Of a stretch of DNA of 19,475 nucleotides, positions 1-7,394 are shown piece after piece. Source of the DNA: UBA2982 sp040081395 (GTDB taxonomy: Bacteria; Gemmatimonadota; Gemmatimonadetes; Longimicrobiales; Gaopeijiaceae); contig JBEBGN010000046.1 in assembly GCA_040081395.1 (NCBI GenBank), forward strand, positions 1 to 19,475, given 5' to 3'. Position numbers and translations under genes: made by a program. Under the pieces are notes generated by a model. It saw only the letters and a list, made by a program, of their open reading frames with translations, did no database searches and had not been told where the DNA came from. Numbering within the stretch: the stretch's first letter is position 1; every line of letters begins with the position of its first letter.

Positions 1-1
1 C

Positions 2-2083
2 CCCCTACCCAGGCCGCCCGGCCCCCCACTGCTCATTCTGCCGGGGCCGGCGGAGTCGTTCTGGTCGGAGGTGGTGCCCCTGCTCCTCACCAGGCGCTAC
101 GAGGACGCGCTCCCGATCTTCGACCGCTACCTGGTCGACTACCCCGCCGACACGGACGCGCGGCGCGAACTCGCGCTCGCTCTCCTTGCCGCGGGACGTC
201 CCGTCGATGCCGTCTGCGAATTGCAGCGTCTGCTCGCATCCGAGGAGGACTTCGACCAGCAGCTGGTCCTCGCGCGCACGCTGCGGGAGCTCGGGCGCAC
301 GGACGAAGCTGCTGCCGAGTATGCGCGACTGCTCCAGGCCCGCCCCGGCGACACGAGCCTCGTCCTCGAGTGGGCACAGGCCTATGCGTGGGCCGAGCGC
401 TACGCAGACGCTGCTGACGTACTGGAGCGAGCACGCCAGCGCGATCCGACCTCGATTCCTCTGCGCGTCGAGTTGGCGCGCGTCTACTACTCAGGCGGAC
501 GCCTGTCGGACGCCCAGGCACTGTTGGCTTCGCTCTCCGAGACCGAGTTGACGTCTGCGGGGGCCCGCACGTTGCGCGATGACATCACAGCCGCGCTGTA
601 TGTGCCGCCCCCCCCACCTCCGGTCCCCCTCACGCCACTCGAGCTCGCGGTCGCCGCCCGCGAGGCCGACGACTTCGCGCTCGCGCGCGCCGTCTTCGAG
701 GCCGCTCTGCGCGAGTCGCCCAACGACGCGGCGCTCTGGCAGGCGTACGCGGACTTGCTCGAGTACGAGCTCGCTGACTTCGACGACGCGCGTGCGGCGC
801 TGCTCGAGGTGGAGCGCGTAGCTGGCCCGAGCCCCGCTCTGGAACTCCGCCTGTCGCGGCTCGAAATCGGGCTGGATCGCACGGCCGAGGCCGAGGTCCG
901 GCTCACGCGCCTGCTCGCGGCGCTCGAGGCCGAGGGTTCAGCCGACGCCACTCTGCGTGCCGAGGCCTTGGCGATGCTCGGCGATCTGCGGCGCTGGCAG
1001 ACCGACCGCCCCGGGGCGGCGGAGCGCTACCGGCTCGCGCTTGTCGCCGATGCGAGCAACGAACGCGCGAACGCGGGCCTCGCGGCGCTCGACGCCGAGG
1101 TGGCGCGGCAACTCGTCGAGATCGAGGCGCCCCGCTTCGGAGGGTCCGCCTATTCCCTGGCCGACACGGACGAGTTCACACGCGTGGACCTGGGCGGGGA
1201 TTGGGTCCAGGTCGGTGGGCCCTGGGTCGTGGGGGGCACCTTGGGGAACCGCTGGATCTCGGGCGTAGCGTTGGACGGAACCAGCGCCGACCGGCAGGGA
1301 GCCTTCGTGGACCTGGAGGGCGCACGCTGGTGGCGCTGGGGCACGCTCCGCACCGCCGTCGACTTGGGGCTCCAGCGCCTCGGCTCCACGTGGGACCCAT
1401 CCATGGGCGCGTCCGTCGGCTTCCGGGGGCAGGACGGGTCGACGAGCGAGGTGCGCTACGAGCACGGACCGGCGCACCCTCTCGCGGCGACGCTCCAGAG
1501 CGTGCTCGCCGAGGTGGTGCAGGATCACGTGTCGGTCAGCCATGCGCGCCCGCTCGGCGAGGACTGGAGCGTGTCTGGAGCGGTCGACGGGGCCTGGTTA
1601 CGCGCCAACGCCGATTCGGTGGCCGGCGGTACCGCACCCGGTGTCGGTCGTCTTCAGGCGGCGCTCACGCTCGGTCGGTCCGTGTCGCCCTCGGTCACGT
1701 TGGGCCTCGCCACGCGCGCGCTCGGATTCACGCGCGGCGCGCCCGTCACATCGCTCGCTGGAGGAGGCGTGCTGCGCCTCTTCTGGGATCCGTACATGGT
1801 CCTGTCGGCAGGGCCCTTCGCTCAGCTCACGCGCGACTTGGCAACGAACTGGAGGCTCACCGGCAGGGTCGGGCCGGGCGTCGCGTTCATCGACGAACGC
1901 GGTGTCGGCGAGGCCGCGTGGGTGCCCCACGTGTCCGCCGAGGCAGGCGTGAGACGCGAGGGCGCGCGTTTCTGGACAGCACTCGACCTGTTCTACTATC
2001 AGGGCCAGTTCGACGGATACCGCACCTACGGTGCGCGCCTCACGCTGAGCGCGCGCGACTACTCATCGTTGGTCGGCCGATGA
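2..2083 (+). CDS. TPR / outer-membrane beta-barrel exopolysaccharide exporter (5' partial)
   Basis: The reading frame is open to the left edge. The first in-frame GTG (71) has a GGAG directly against it, which is no usable ribosome site, so the true N-terminus is probably outside the window; residues here are numbered from GTG 71 (670 aa). Residues 1-165 are consecutive TPR-like helix pairs, a proline-rich linker follows near 177-187, more TPR-like helices run to about 355, and the last ~300 residues alternate polar and aromatic/hydrophobic positions as in beta-strands, ending in an aromatic-rich strand. Known TPR-plus-barrel proteins (PgaA, PelB, BcsC) use periplasmic TPRs to bind polymer and modifying enzymes and a barrel to export it. 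The stop overlaps the next start (ATGA at 2080-2083), so the glycosyltransferase is translationally coupled. The exporter role is inferred from architecture and neighbours; the specific family is not resolved. Confidence 0.85.
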   Translation, partial: PLPRPPGPPLLILPGPAESFWSEVVPLLLTRRYEDALPIFDRYLVDYPADTDARRELALALLAAGRPVDAVCELQRLLASEEDFDQQLVLARTLRELGRTDEAAAEYARLLQARPGDTSLVLEWAQAYAWAERYADAADVLERARQRDPTSIPLRVELARVYYSGGRLSDAQALLASLSETELTSAGARTLRDDITAALYVPPPPPPVPLTPLELAVAAREADDFALARAVFEAALRESPNDAALWQAYADLLEYELADFDDARAALLEVERVAGPSPALELRLSRLEIGLDRTAEAEVRLTRLLAALEAEGSADATLRAEALAMLGDLRRWQTDRPGAAERYRLALVADASNERANAGLAALDAEVARQLVEIEAPRFGGSAYSLADTDEFTRVDLGGDWVQVGGPWVVGGTLGNRWISGVALDGTSADRQGAFVDLEGARWWRWGTLRTAVDLGLQRLGSTWDPSMGASVGFRGQDGSTSEVRYEHGPAHPLAATLQSVLAEVVQDHVSVSHARPLGEDWSVSGAVDGAWLRANADSVAGGTAPGVGRLQAALTLGRSVSPSVTLGLATRALGFTRGAPVTSLAGGGVLRLFWDPYMVLSAGPFAQLTRDLATNWRLTGRVGPGVAFIDERGVGEAAWVPHVSAEAGVRREGARFWTALDLFYYQGQFDGYRTYGARLTLSARDYSSLVGR

Positions 2084-3402
2084 CGGGCGAGCGGCATTCG
2101 ATCGTCGGAGCGCTCGGCGTCGTCATCGCCACCGTGCTCATCACCATCGCCTTCATCGTCGCGGCCCTGCTGGCGGGACCGGAAATTCAGGCCTTCCTGG
2201 TCCGCGCGGTGTTCGTGACGCTGGTGATCTTCCTGACGATCCTCTTCCTGAGGTACTTCGCGCTGCTCTGGTTCGCGTATCTCGGTCACGCCGAGCGCAA
2301 CGTGCTGGGCGTGAAGAAGCACCACGAGATGCCCTCCGTCTCCATCATCGTGCCTGCATACAACGAGGGCGTGCTGATGGAGCGCGCGCTCGGAAGCTTG
2401 ATGGAGTTGGAGTATCCCGAGTACGAGATCGTGGTGGTCGACGACGGCTCCAAGGACGACACGCTCGCGCGCGCCGTGAAGTGGGAAGGGCGGCGCGGAC
2501 CCGTCGAGGTCAAGGTCGTTACCAAGCGGAACGGCGGCAAAGCCAGCGCGCTCAACGCCGGCATCGCCGCGTCCAAGCATCCGTTCATCCTGTGCATGGA
2601 TGCCGATTCCTATCTGCACCCGAAGACGCTCGTCCGCGCCATCGAGCACTTCGGTAATCCGTCGGTCGGCGCCGTGGCGGGGAACGTGAAGGTCGAGAAT
2701 CGCACCAAGATCATCACCCGACTCCAGGCCCTCGAGTACATCGAGGGGCTGAACATGCCCCGGCGTGCACAGGGGTTCGTCGCAGCGGTGAACATCGTTC
2801 CCGGCCCGGTCGGCATGTTCCGGCGCGAAGCGCTCGAGGAGGTGGGTGGCTACGACACGGACACCTATGCCGAGGACGCCGACCTCACCTTGAAGCTGAT
2901 CTCCGCCGGTTGGCGCGTGGTGTACGAGGACGGTGCGATCGCCTGGAGCGAGGCGCCGGAGCGCTGGAGAGACCTGGTGCAACAGCGGTACCGGTGGACG
3001 AGGGGCATCCTGCAGGCGATCCGGAAGCGGAAGGGCCTCTTCCTCCGGCCCTTCCCCGACTTCCCGCTCTGGATATCGACGATCCAGCTCGGCTTCGAGG
3101 CGCTGGTTTGGCCGGTGATGAACATCTGCGCCCACCTCTTCTTCGCGATCGTTGCGCTCCTCTTCGGCGCCGGCGAGTTGATCGTCTATTGGATGATCCT
3201 GCTCACCCTGCTCGATCTCGTAGCGGCGTTGGTGACCGTCTCCATGGAAGAGGAGTCGCTCACCCTCGTGCCCATGGCGTTGCTCTATCGATTCGTATTC
3301 ATCCTCTTCCTCGATGTCGTGAAGACCTTCGCGACCTTGGAAGAGCTCTTCAGGTTCGACATGGGCTGGGGCAAGCTCCAGCGCGTGGCGAACACAGGGT
3401 GA
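2080..3402 (+). CDS. Processive family-2 glycosyltransferase (PgaC/HasA-like polysaccharide synthase)
   Basis: This 440-aa inner-membrane enzyme should polymerise a beta-linked polysaccharide from a UDP-sugar at the cytoplasmic face. Two hydrophobic spans lie at about 10-30 and 38-68, the GT-A domain follows, and further spans occupy about 335-420. Visible motifs are DDGS (121-124), the metal-binding DAD (174-176), the general-base region AEDAD (264-268) and QQRYRW (301-306), the QxxRW signature of processive synthases. There is no PilZ domain, so it is not a BcsA-type cellulose synthase; size and layout fit PgaC/IcaA or hyaluronan-synthase-like enzymes. The ATG at 2080 overlaps the exporter stop and is preferred over upstream in-frame starts that run through the exporter gene. 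The next gene starts 4 nt after the stop. The sugar specificity cannot be read from the sequence. Confidence 0.93.
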   Translation: MTGERHSIVGALGVVIATVLITIAFIVAALLAGPEIQAFLVRAVFVTLVIFLTILFLRYFALLWFAYLGHAERNVLGVKKHHEMPSVSIIVPAYNEGVLMERALGSLMELEYPEYEIVVVDDGSKDDTLARAVKWEGRRGPVEVKVVTKRNGGKASALNAGIAASKHPFILCMDADSYLHPKTLVRAIEHFGNPSVGAVAGNVKVENRTKIITRLQALEYIEGLNMPRRAQGFVAAVNIVPGPVGMFRREALEEVGGYDTDTYAEDADLTLKLISAGWRVVYEDGAIAWSEAPERWRDLVQQRYRWTRGILQAIRKRKGLFLRPFPDFPLWISTIQLGFEALVWPVMNICAHLFFAIVALLFGAGELIVYWMILLTLLDLVAALVTVSMEEESLTLVPMALLYRFVFILFLDVVKTFATLEELFRFDMGWGKLQRVANTG

Positions 3403-3406
3403 GATC

Positions 3407-3637
3407 ATGGACGTCATCGACCTGCTCATCACGATCGTGGTCGTCACCATCTTGGTGACGATCATCCTCGCCGTGGTGACCTACGTTGCGTACAAACTGC
3501 GGCTTGCCCGGGAGCCGAGTGCCCTGGACAGGTCCGGCGACGGACTCCGCTACTTCGTGCGCTACCCACCCCCCGGCACCCCCGCGGCCGCCGAGTCGCA
3601 GATTACCGGCGCGGAGCGTCATGCGACCGAGGCGTGA
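3407..3637 (+). CDS. Small single-span membrane protein in the exopolysaccharide cluster
   Basis: A 76-aa protein with one very hydrophobic N-terminal helix (residues about 5-30), a basic stretch (KLRLAR) just after it that suggests a cytoplasmic tail, and a polar, proline- and alanine-rich tail. No family is recognised. It starts 4 nt after the glycosyltransferase stop and its last 17 nt overlap the deacetylase start, so it is almost certainly co-translated with both. By position it could fill the role of PgaD/IcaD, the small membrane partner of the PgaC/IcaA synthase, but those usually have two spans and no sequence similarity is evident. This role is inference from context only. Confidence 0.75.
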   Translation: MDVIDLLITIVVVTILVTIILAVVTYVAYKLRLAREPSALDRSGDGLRYFVRYPPPGTPAAAESQITGAERHATEA

Positions 3638-5543
3638 TCCGGTCCCACGCGCCAAAGACGCGTGGGTGTGGTTGGGAGGCCTGGCACTCCTAGGTGTGCT
3701 GGGCGCCGGCGTCACCGGTGCGGCCGTGGTCCTGTGGGAGAACATCGACATCCGGCAGCTCGTGCCGCAGCTCGCGGCCGCAGCGCCGGACCGCCTCCCC
3801 CTCCCCGTTCCACCGGCGCCACCCGCCCGTGATGCGGGATCGTTCGACGCAGTCATCTTCGATTCGCCGCGCAACGAGGCGTTCTTCTCGGAGCCGGGCT
3901 ATTACGACTCCGCACTGGACGCATGGCGCGCCATCACGAGGGACTTGGGTGGCGTGGTGCGCATGGCGAACTCGGCCGACCAGCTTCGCCAGATCGATGC
4001 CGACGACGTGATGGTGCTCGTCGAGGCGCCGTGCCTCTCAGAAGACGAGAGGTCGGCGGTGCAGTCCCACTTGGCCGCCGGCGGCGGGGTGGTGGCCAAC
4101 TGGGCTGTCGGTGCACGCGACGAGGCCTGCGAGTGGCTGGGTTGGCAGACCATCGCTGACCTGACGGGGGCCGAAGACGTGCGTGAGATCCCCGTCCGGG
4201 AAGGACTCTTCCTGACCCTGCCGGCGGGCGTGCCCCTCTCCGCGGGACTCGACGCCGGCGCGCGCGTCGAGCTGCGTCCCGACCCCGCCCTCGCCCTCCG
4301 GCTCTCGGGGCCGCGTGTTTACTGGTCCGACTGGGCGCTCAACCCCGCCCCGGATGAGGACGGGGGCGGGGCGGACGCCGCGGCGGTGGCGACCCGATCA
4401 GCTCAGGGTGGCCGGGTCGCGTGGTTCGCCTTCCGTCACGGGCAGGGCGTGACTGCGACGGACAGCCTCCGACTGCGCCGCATCTTCGAGAACGGCATCG
4501 TGTGGGCCGCGGGCACAGCCGTCGCGACCCCGGCGGCCTGGCCCCAAGGGGAGCGCGCCGCGCTCATGGTCACACTCGACGTCGAGGACCAGTCCGCCAA
4601 CGCCGTCTTCATGGCGTCCATGCTGCGTGACCGTGACGTGCCTGCCACGTTCTACGTGGTGTCCCAGCTCGTGCTGGCTGACACATCCCTGGCCGGCGTC
4701 CTGAGCGCGGCCGGCGAAGTGGGATCCCAGACCTCCGACCACAACCCGGTCCTTGGGCTCACGCCTCAGGACCAGCGCTTCAGGCTGAGGCGATCCTGGA
4801 CCGACGTGGAGTCATGGACAGGAGTCGCGCCGAGTGGGCTACACCCCCCCGAGGAAACCTTCGACGCGAACACGCTGGCTGCATGGCACGCGGCCGGAGG
4901 TCGCTACCTCGTCGCGACCAACGACGGTCGCTCGGCCAGCCCGGAGGTCCATGCCACCCCGGACGGCACCATTGTCGTCCTTCCCCGCGTCCTCAGGGAC
5001 GACTACAACCTGATCGTGCAGGACCGAGTGATTCGCGCCGCCAGTCTGGAGCGCGCGTTCGTGGACGACATCCGCAAGATGCACGCGATCGGCGGGTTGG
5101 CCATCGTGGCCAGTCACACCCAGATCATGAGGGCGGGGCCACGCATCACGGCCGTAGGCGCCGTGGTCGACTCGGCGCGCGCTCAGGGTGACTGGTGGCT
5201 GGCCCAGGGCGCTGAAGTGGCCGATTGGTGGACCCGTCGCGCGGAGACGCGCGTGACCTTCGTTCCGAAGGAGTCGTCGACCTACCTGGGCGACGAGCTC
5301 GAGCCCGTCCCCATGTCGGACATCCTCGTCGAGGCCCCCACGGACCGCGGGATCGCCGGCCTCTGGATCGACCTCCTGCTTCCCCGGGCCTCGGTGTCGA
5401 TGCGCCCGCTCGTGGACGGCGCCTCGGTGGACTTCGAGGCCACGGAGTGGGGGATGCGCGTGCCCGTTCCGGCGCTCACGCCCGGGGGCACCGCACGCAT
5501 CTCGATCGTGAGGCTGGCCGCGGAGGACGGCGGCGTACGTTAG
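3621..5543 (+). CDS. Membrane-anchored polysaccharide deacetylase (NodB-like) with N-terminal amidotransferase/flavodoxin-like domain
   Basis: Starting at ATG 3621 gives 640 aa; the frame extends upstream but only into the previous gene. Residues 1-11 are basic, 14-38 form a membrane anchor, and 48-70 are an Ala/Pro linker. Residues 74-300 look like an alpha/beta ThuA- or amidotransferase-like domain (hydrophobic strands, then a GGGVV turn). A NodB-type deacetylase core spans about 312-535, and a beta-rich C-terminal segment about 540-640. Core motifs: TLDVED (318-323) carrying the catalytic and metal Asp, QTSDH (370-374) where HxxxH is expected, LHPPEE (407-412) where RxPY/W is expected, and ASHTQ (497-501) as the last His motif. 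It probably deacetylates the nascent polymer in the periplasm, as the N-terminal domain of PgaB does. The altered first His and Arg leave activity uncertain. Confidence 0.85.
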   Translation: MRPRRDPVPRAKDAWVWLGGLALLGVLGAGVTGAAVVLWENIDIRQLVPQLAAAAPDRLPLPVPPAPPARDAGSFDAVIFDSPRNEAFFSEPGYYDSALDAWRAITRDLGGVVRMANSADQLRQIDADDVMVLVEAPCLSEDERSAVQSHLAAGGGVVANWAVGARDEACEWLGWQTIADLTGAEDVREIPVREGLFLTLPAGVPLSAGLDAGARVELRPDPALALRLSGPRVYWSDWALNPAPDEDGGGADAAAVATRSAQGGRVAWFAFRHGQGVTATDSLRLRRIFENGIVWAAGTAVATPAAWPQGERAALMVTLDVEDQSANAVFMASMLRDRDVPATFYVVSQLVLADTSLAGVLSAAGEVGSQTSDHNPVLGLTPQDQRFRLRRSWTDVESWTGVAPSGLHPPEETFDANTLAAWHAAGGRYLVATNDGRSASPEVHATPDGTIVVLPRVLRDDYNLIVQDRVIRAASLERAFVDDIRKMHAIGGLAIVASHTQIMRAGPRITAVGAVVDSARAQGDWWLAQGAEVADWWTRRAETRVTFVPKESSTYLGDELEPVPMSDILVEAPTDRGIAGLWIDLLLPRASVSMRPLVDGASVDFEATEWGMRVPVPALTPGGTARISIVRLAAEDGGVR

Positions 5544-5556
5544 GCGACCGGAGTAG

Positions 5557-6682
5557 GTGCCTCGGAGGATCGAGCCCCCAGACCCTGCTCGCAATCCTCG
5601 TTGTGTCCGCCGCAGCGTGCACGGGAGGCCCCCGACCGAGCGCGATCACACCGACGGTCGGGGACCGCTTCTTCGTCTCCGGTTACCATCCGTACTGGGC
5701 CGGAGACGCCTGGCAGGCGTACCCGTGGGAGGCGCTCGACGAGCTGTATTTCTTCGAGCTCGAGGCGGGGGACGACGGTACCATCGCCGATGCGCACGGC
5801 TGGCCCGGCGAGTGGCAGACCCTGGTCGACCGCGCGCGAGTCGAAGGGACGCGCATCGTCCCCACCGTGTCGCAGCACGACCCGGCCGCCTTCAGGGAGC
5901 TCTTTGCCGACCCCGCCCGCGCCGCGCGGCTCGTGGAAGAGATGGCGACGCTGGTGACGGCGACCCCCGGACTCGGCGGCATTCACCTCGACTTCGAGGT
6001 CTTCGAGCCGGTGGGCACCGCGGCCCGCGACGGGTTCACGGCATTCGTCGCGAGGCTCGACGCCCGACTCGCCGCGATCGACTCATCCCTGCTGCTCTCG
6101 ACCTTCGCGCTCGCGTTCGACGACGACGATGTCTATAACGAGCGCGCCCTGGCGGAGGTCACGGACTTCTTGGTCGTACAGGGATACGACTTCCACAGCC
6201 GCGCGGAGGCCAGCGCCGGCCCCGTCGCAGCCGTCGTGGGATGGGGGCGCCTGAATTGGCAGACCGTGCTCGAGCGGTACCTCCAGCTCGGCGTGCCGGC
6301 ACGGAAGATCGTGATGGCCGTGCCGCTCTACGGCTATCAGTGGCCCGTCACGGGCGACACCCCGGGCGCCGACACCCGCGGCGACGCAATCGAGATCCCT
6401 CTCGCCCCACCGATCGGCGTAGTCCCCGAGATGCCGCGGGCGTTCGCGGAGGCCGCGCGACACGGTGCACGTCGTGACGCCATCAGTGGATCGCCCTACT
6501 ACGCGTTTCAGGACGCGAGCGGATGGTACCAGGGGTGGTTCGAAGACGCGGAGAGCCTACGCGCGAAGTACGCGTTCGTGCGCGAGCACGGGCTGGGAGG
6601 CGTTGCTCTCTTCCCCCTCGCCTACGGGGATGCGACGCTCTGGCCCGACCTGATCCGGGCGTTCAGCCCTCCGCGAGGGTAG
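5557..6682 (+). CDS. GH18-like glycoside hydrolase lipoprotein (N-terminus frameshifted)
   Basis: The mature domain is read in the frame ending at TAG 6680-6682 (about 365 aa). It begins with a Cys (codon 5618-5620) after a hydrophobic stretch ending SAAAC, a plausible lipobox. A TIM-barrel-like chain follows with a YHPYW first strand, GGIHLDFE (5975-5998) as the catalytic strand, a VQGYDF strand and a C-terminal GGVALFPLAYGD strand, all typical of GH18/YaaH-type hydrolases. The catalytic Glu (5996-5998) and the Asp two residues before it are present; the two earlier Asp of DxxDxDxE are Gly and His. No in-frame ATG or well-placed GTG precedes the signal peptide. A GTG at 5557 in the neighbouring frame would supply a basic signal-peptide start if one C were removed at 5575-5579. 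It lies 13 nt after the deacetylase and may trim or release the polymer, as the PgaB hydrolase domain does. Confidence 0.8.
5575..5579 (+). other. C5 run, suspected one-base frameshift in a signal peptide
   Basis: Translation from GTG 5557 gives MPRRIEPP and then leaves the hydrophobic frame. Removing one C from this run joins MPRRIEP directly to QTLLAILVVSAAAC, giving a textbook lipoprotein signal peptide of about 20 residues with a basic n-region. It may be a sequencing or assembly error, a natural mutation, or slippage. Confidence 0.55.
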
Positions 6683-7388
6683 CAGGCAGGCACGACCAGG
6701 TCAGGACGTCCGCCTCCCCGCGCGGTCGCGTGCAGTCACGGTCGGCAAAGCGCATCGCCCTGCCGATCGAGCCGAAGTCCTCTCTCACCAGGGCCGCGGT
6801 CGGCGCGGCGCTCTGCACGATGTCCCAGGGGCCCGCCCTCAGCCACGTGCCGCCACCCGCGAGCGGTGCGCACATCAACTCCACGTGTCGGGGTGTCGCC
6901 GTACCGCGCGTCAGGCGGATGTCTCCCAACGAGGGTCGCGCCGTCGGATCCCATTCCCTCTCGGACAGCTCCTCGAACTCACGGAGCACGTCTCCGGGAA
7001 CGACGGCCTCGCGTGGCGAATCACCCACCAGCGGAATCCGCCACACGCCCGTGCTCACGGAAATGTGCGCCTTCAGATCCCAGTAGACCTGATCCCGGAA
7101 CGCGCTGTCGACGAACAGCTGTCGGCTTCCCATCGACACGTATGCAACGGGCATCTCGCGCGTGGGCGCGTCCATCCAGACGGCTTCCTCGGACCACGGG
7201 AACAGGATAGGCCGCACGATGTCGCCGCGGAGCAAAGCGGGGTCGGCTGTGGGAGCGCCGTCGGGTGCGCCTCCGACAGCGCCGACGTCAGGCGCCCCGT
7301 CCCCGCACCCTACGAGCGACGCCGCCGGCGCCGCCAGAGCGGCGGCACCGGCACGACGCAGAAACGAGCGGCGATCCAATTCCGTCAA
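6663..7388 (-). CDS. Unrecognised Tat-type lipoprotein
   Basis: A 241-aa protein. The N-terminus has a twin-arginine motif (DRRSFLRR, residues 5-12), a short Ala-rich hydrophobic region and a lipobox-like SLVGC (Cys 28), so it is likely exported folded through Tat and lipidated. The rest (about 50-241) is a mixed domain with aromatic-rich segments (FPWSEEAVWMD, VYWDLKAHISV) and Cys at about 189, 222 and 235; no family is recognised. The start is TTG 7388, 6 nt past the acylase stop; a second TTG at 7379 is an alternative that keeps the RR motif. It is probably co-transcribed with the upstream acylase. Its 3' end overlaps the convergent GH18-like gene by 20 nt. Confidence 0.75.
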   Translation of the reverse strand: MTELDRRSFLRRAGAAALAAPAASLVGCGDGAPDVGAVGGAPDGAPTADPALLRGDIVRPILFPWSEEAVWMDAPTREMPVAYVSMGSRQLFVDSAFRDQVYWDLKAHISVSTGVWRIPLVGDSPREAVVPGDVLREFEELSEREWDPTARPSLGDIRLTRGTATPRHVELMCAPLAGGGTWLRAGPWDIVQSAAPTAALVREDFGSIGRAMRFADRDCTRPRGEADVLTWSCLPATLAEG

Positions 7389-7394
7389 GTCGAC

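Noticed and set aside
600..635. Proline-codon C-run as a repeat or slippage site
   Set aside because: The C-rich run encodes a proline linker between TPR blocks and the frame stays open on both sides.
938..1543. Minus-strand frame opposite the beta-barrel region
   Set aside because: No family resemblance, and the plus-strand barrel pattern is clear.
2059..3465. Long open frame on the minus strand opposite the glycosyltransferase (468 aa)
   Set aside because: It is antisense to a gene with clear GT2 motifs, is rich in His, Asp, Glu and Arg as a mirror of the sense codons, and shows no recognisable domain.
3486..3620. Upstream extension of the deacetylase frame
   Set aside because: It overlaps the small membrane protein in another frame and lacks the membrane-anchor start; ATG 3621 fits better.
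5225..5556. N-terminal extension of the GH18-like frame into the deacetylase gene
   Set aside because: Arg/Gly/Pro-rich out-of-frame translation of the deacetylase C-terminus; it would bury the lipobox.
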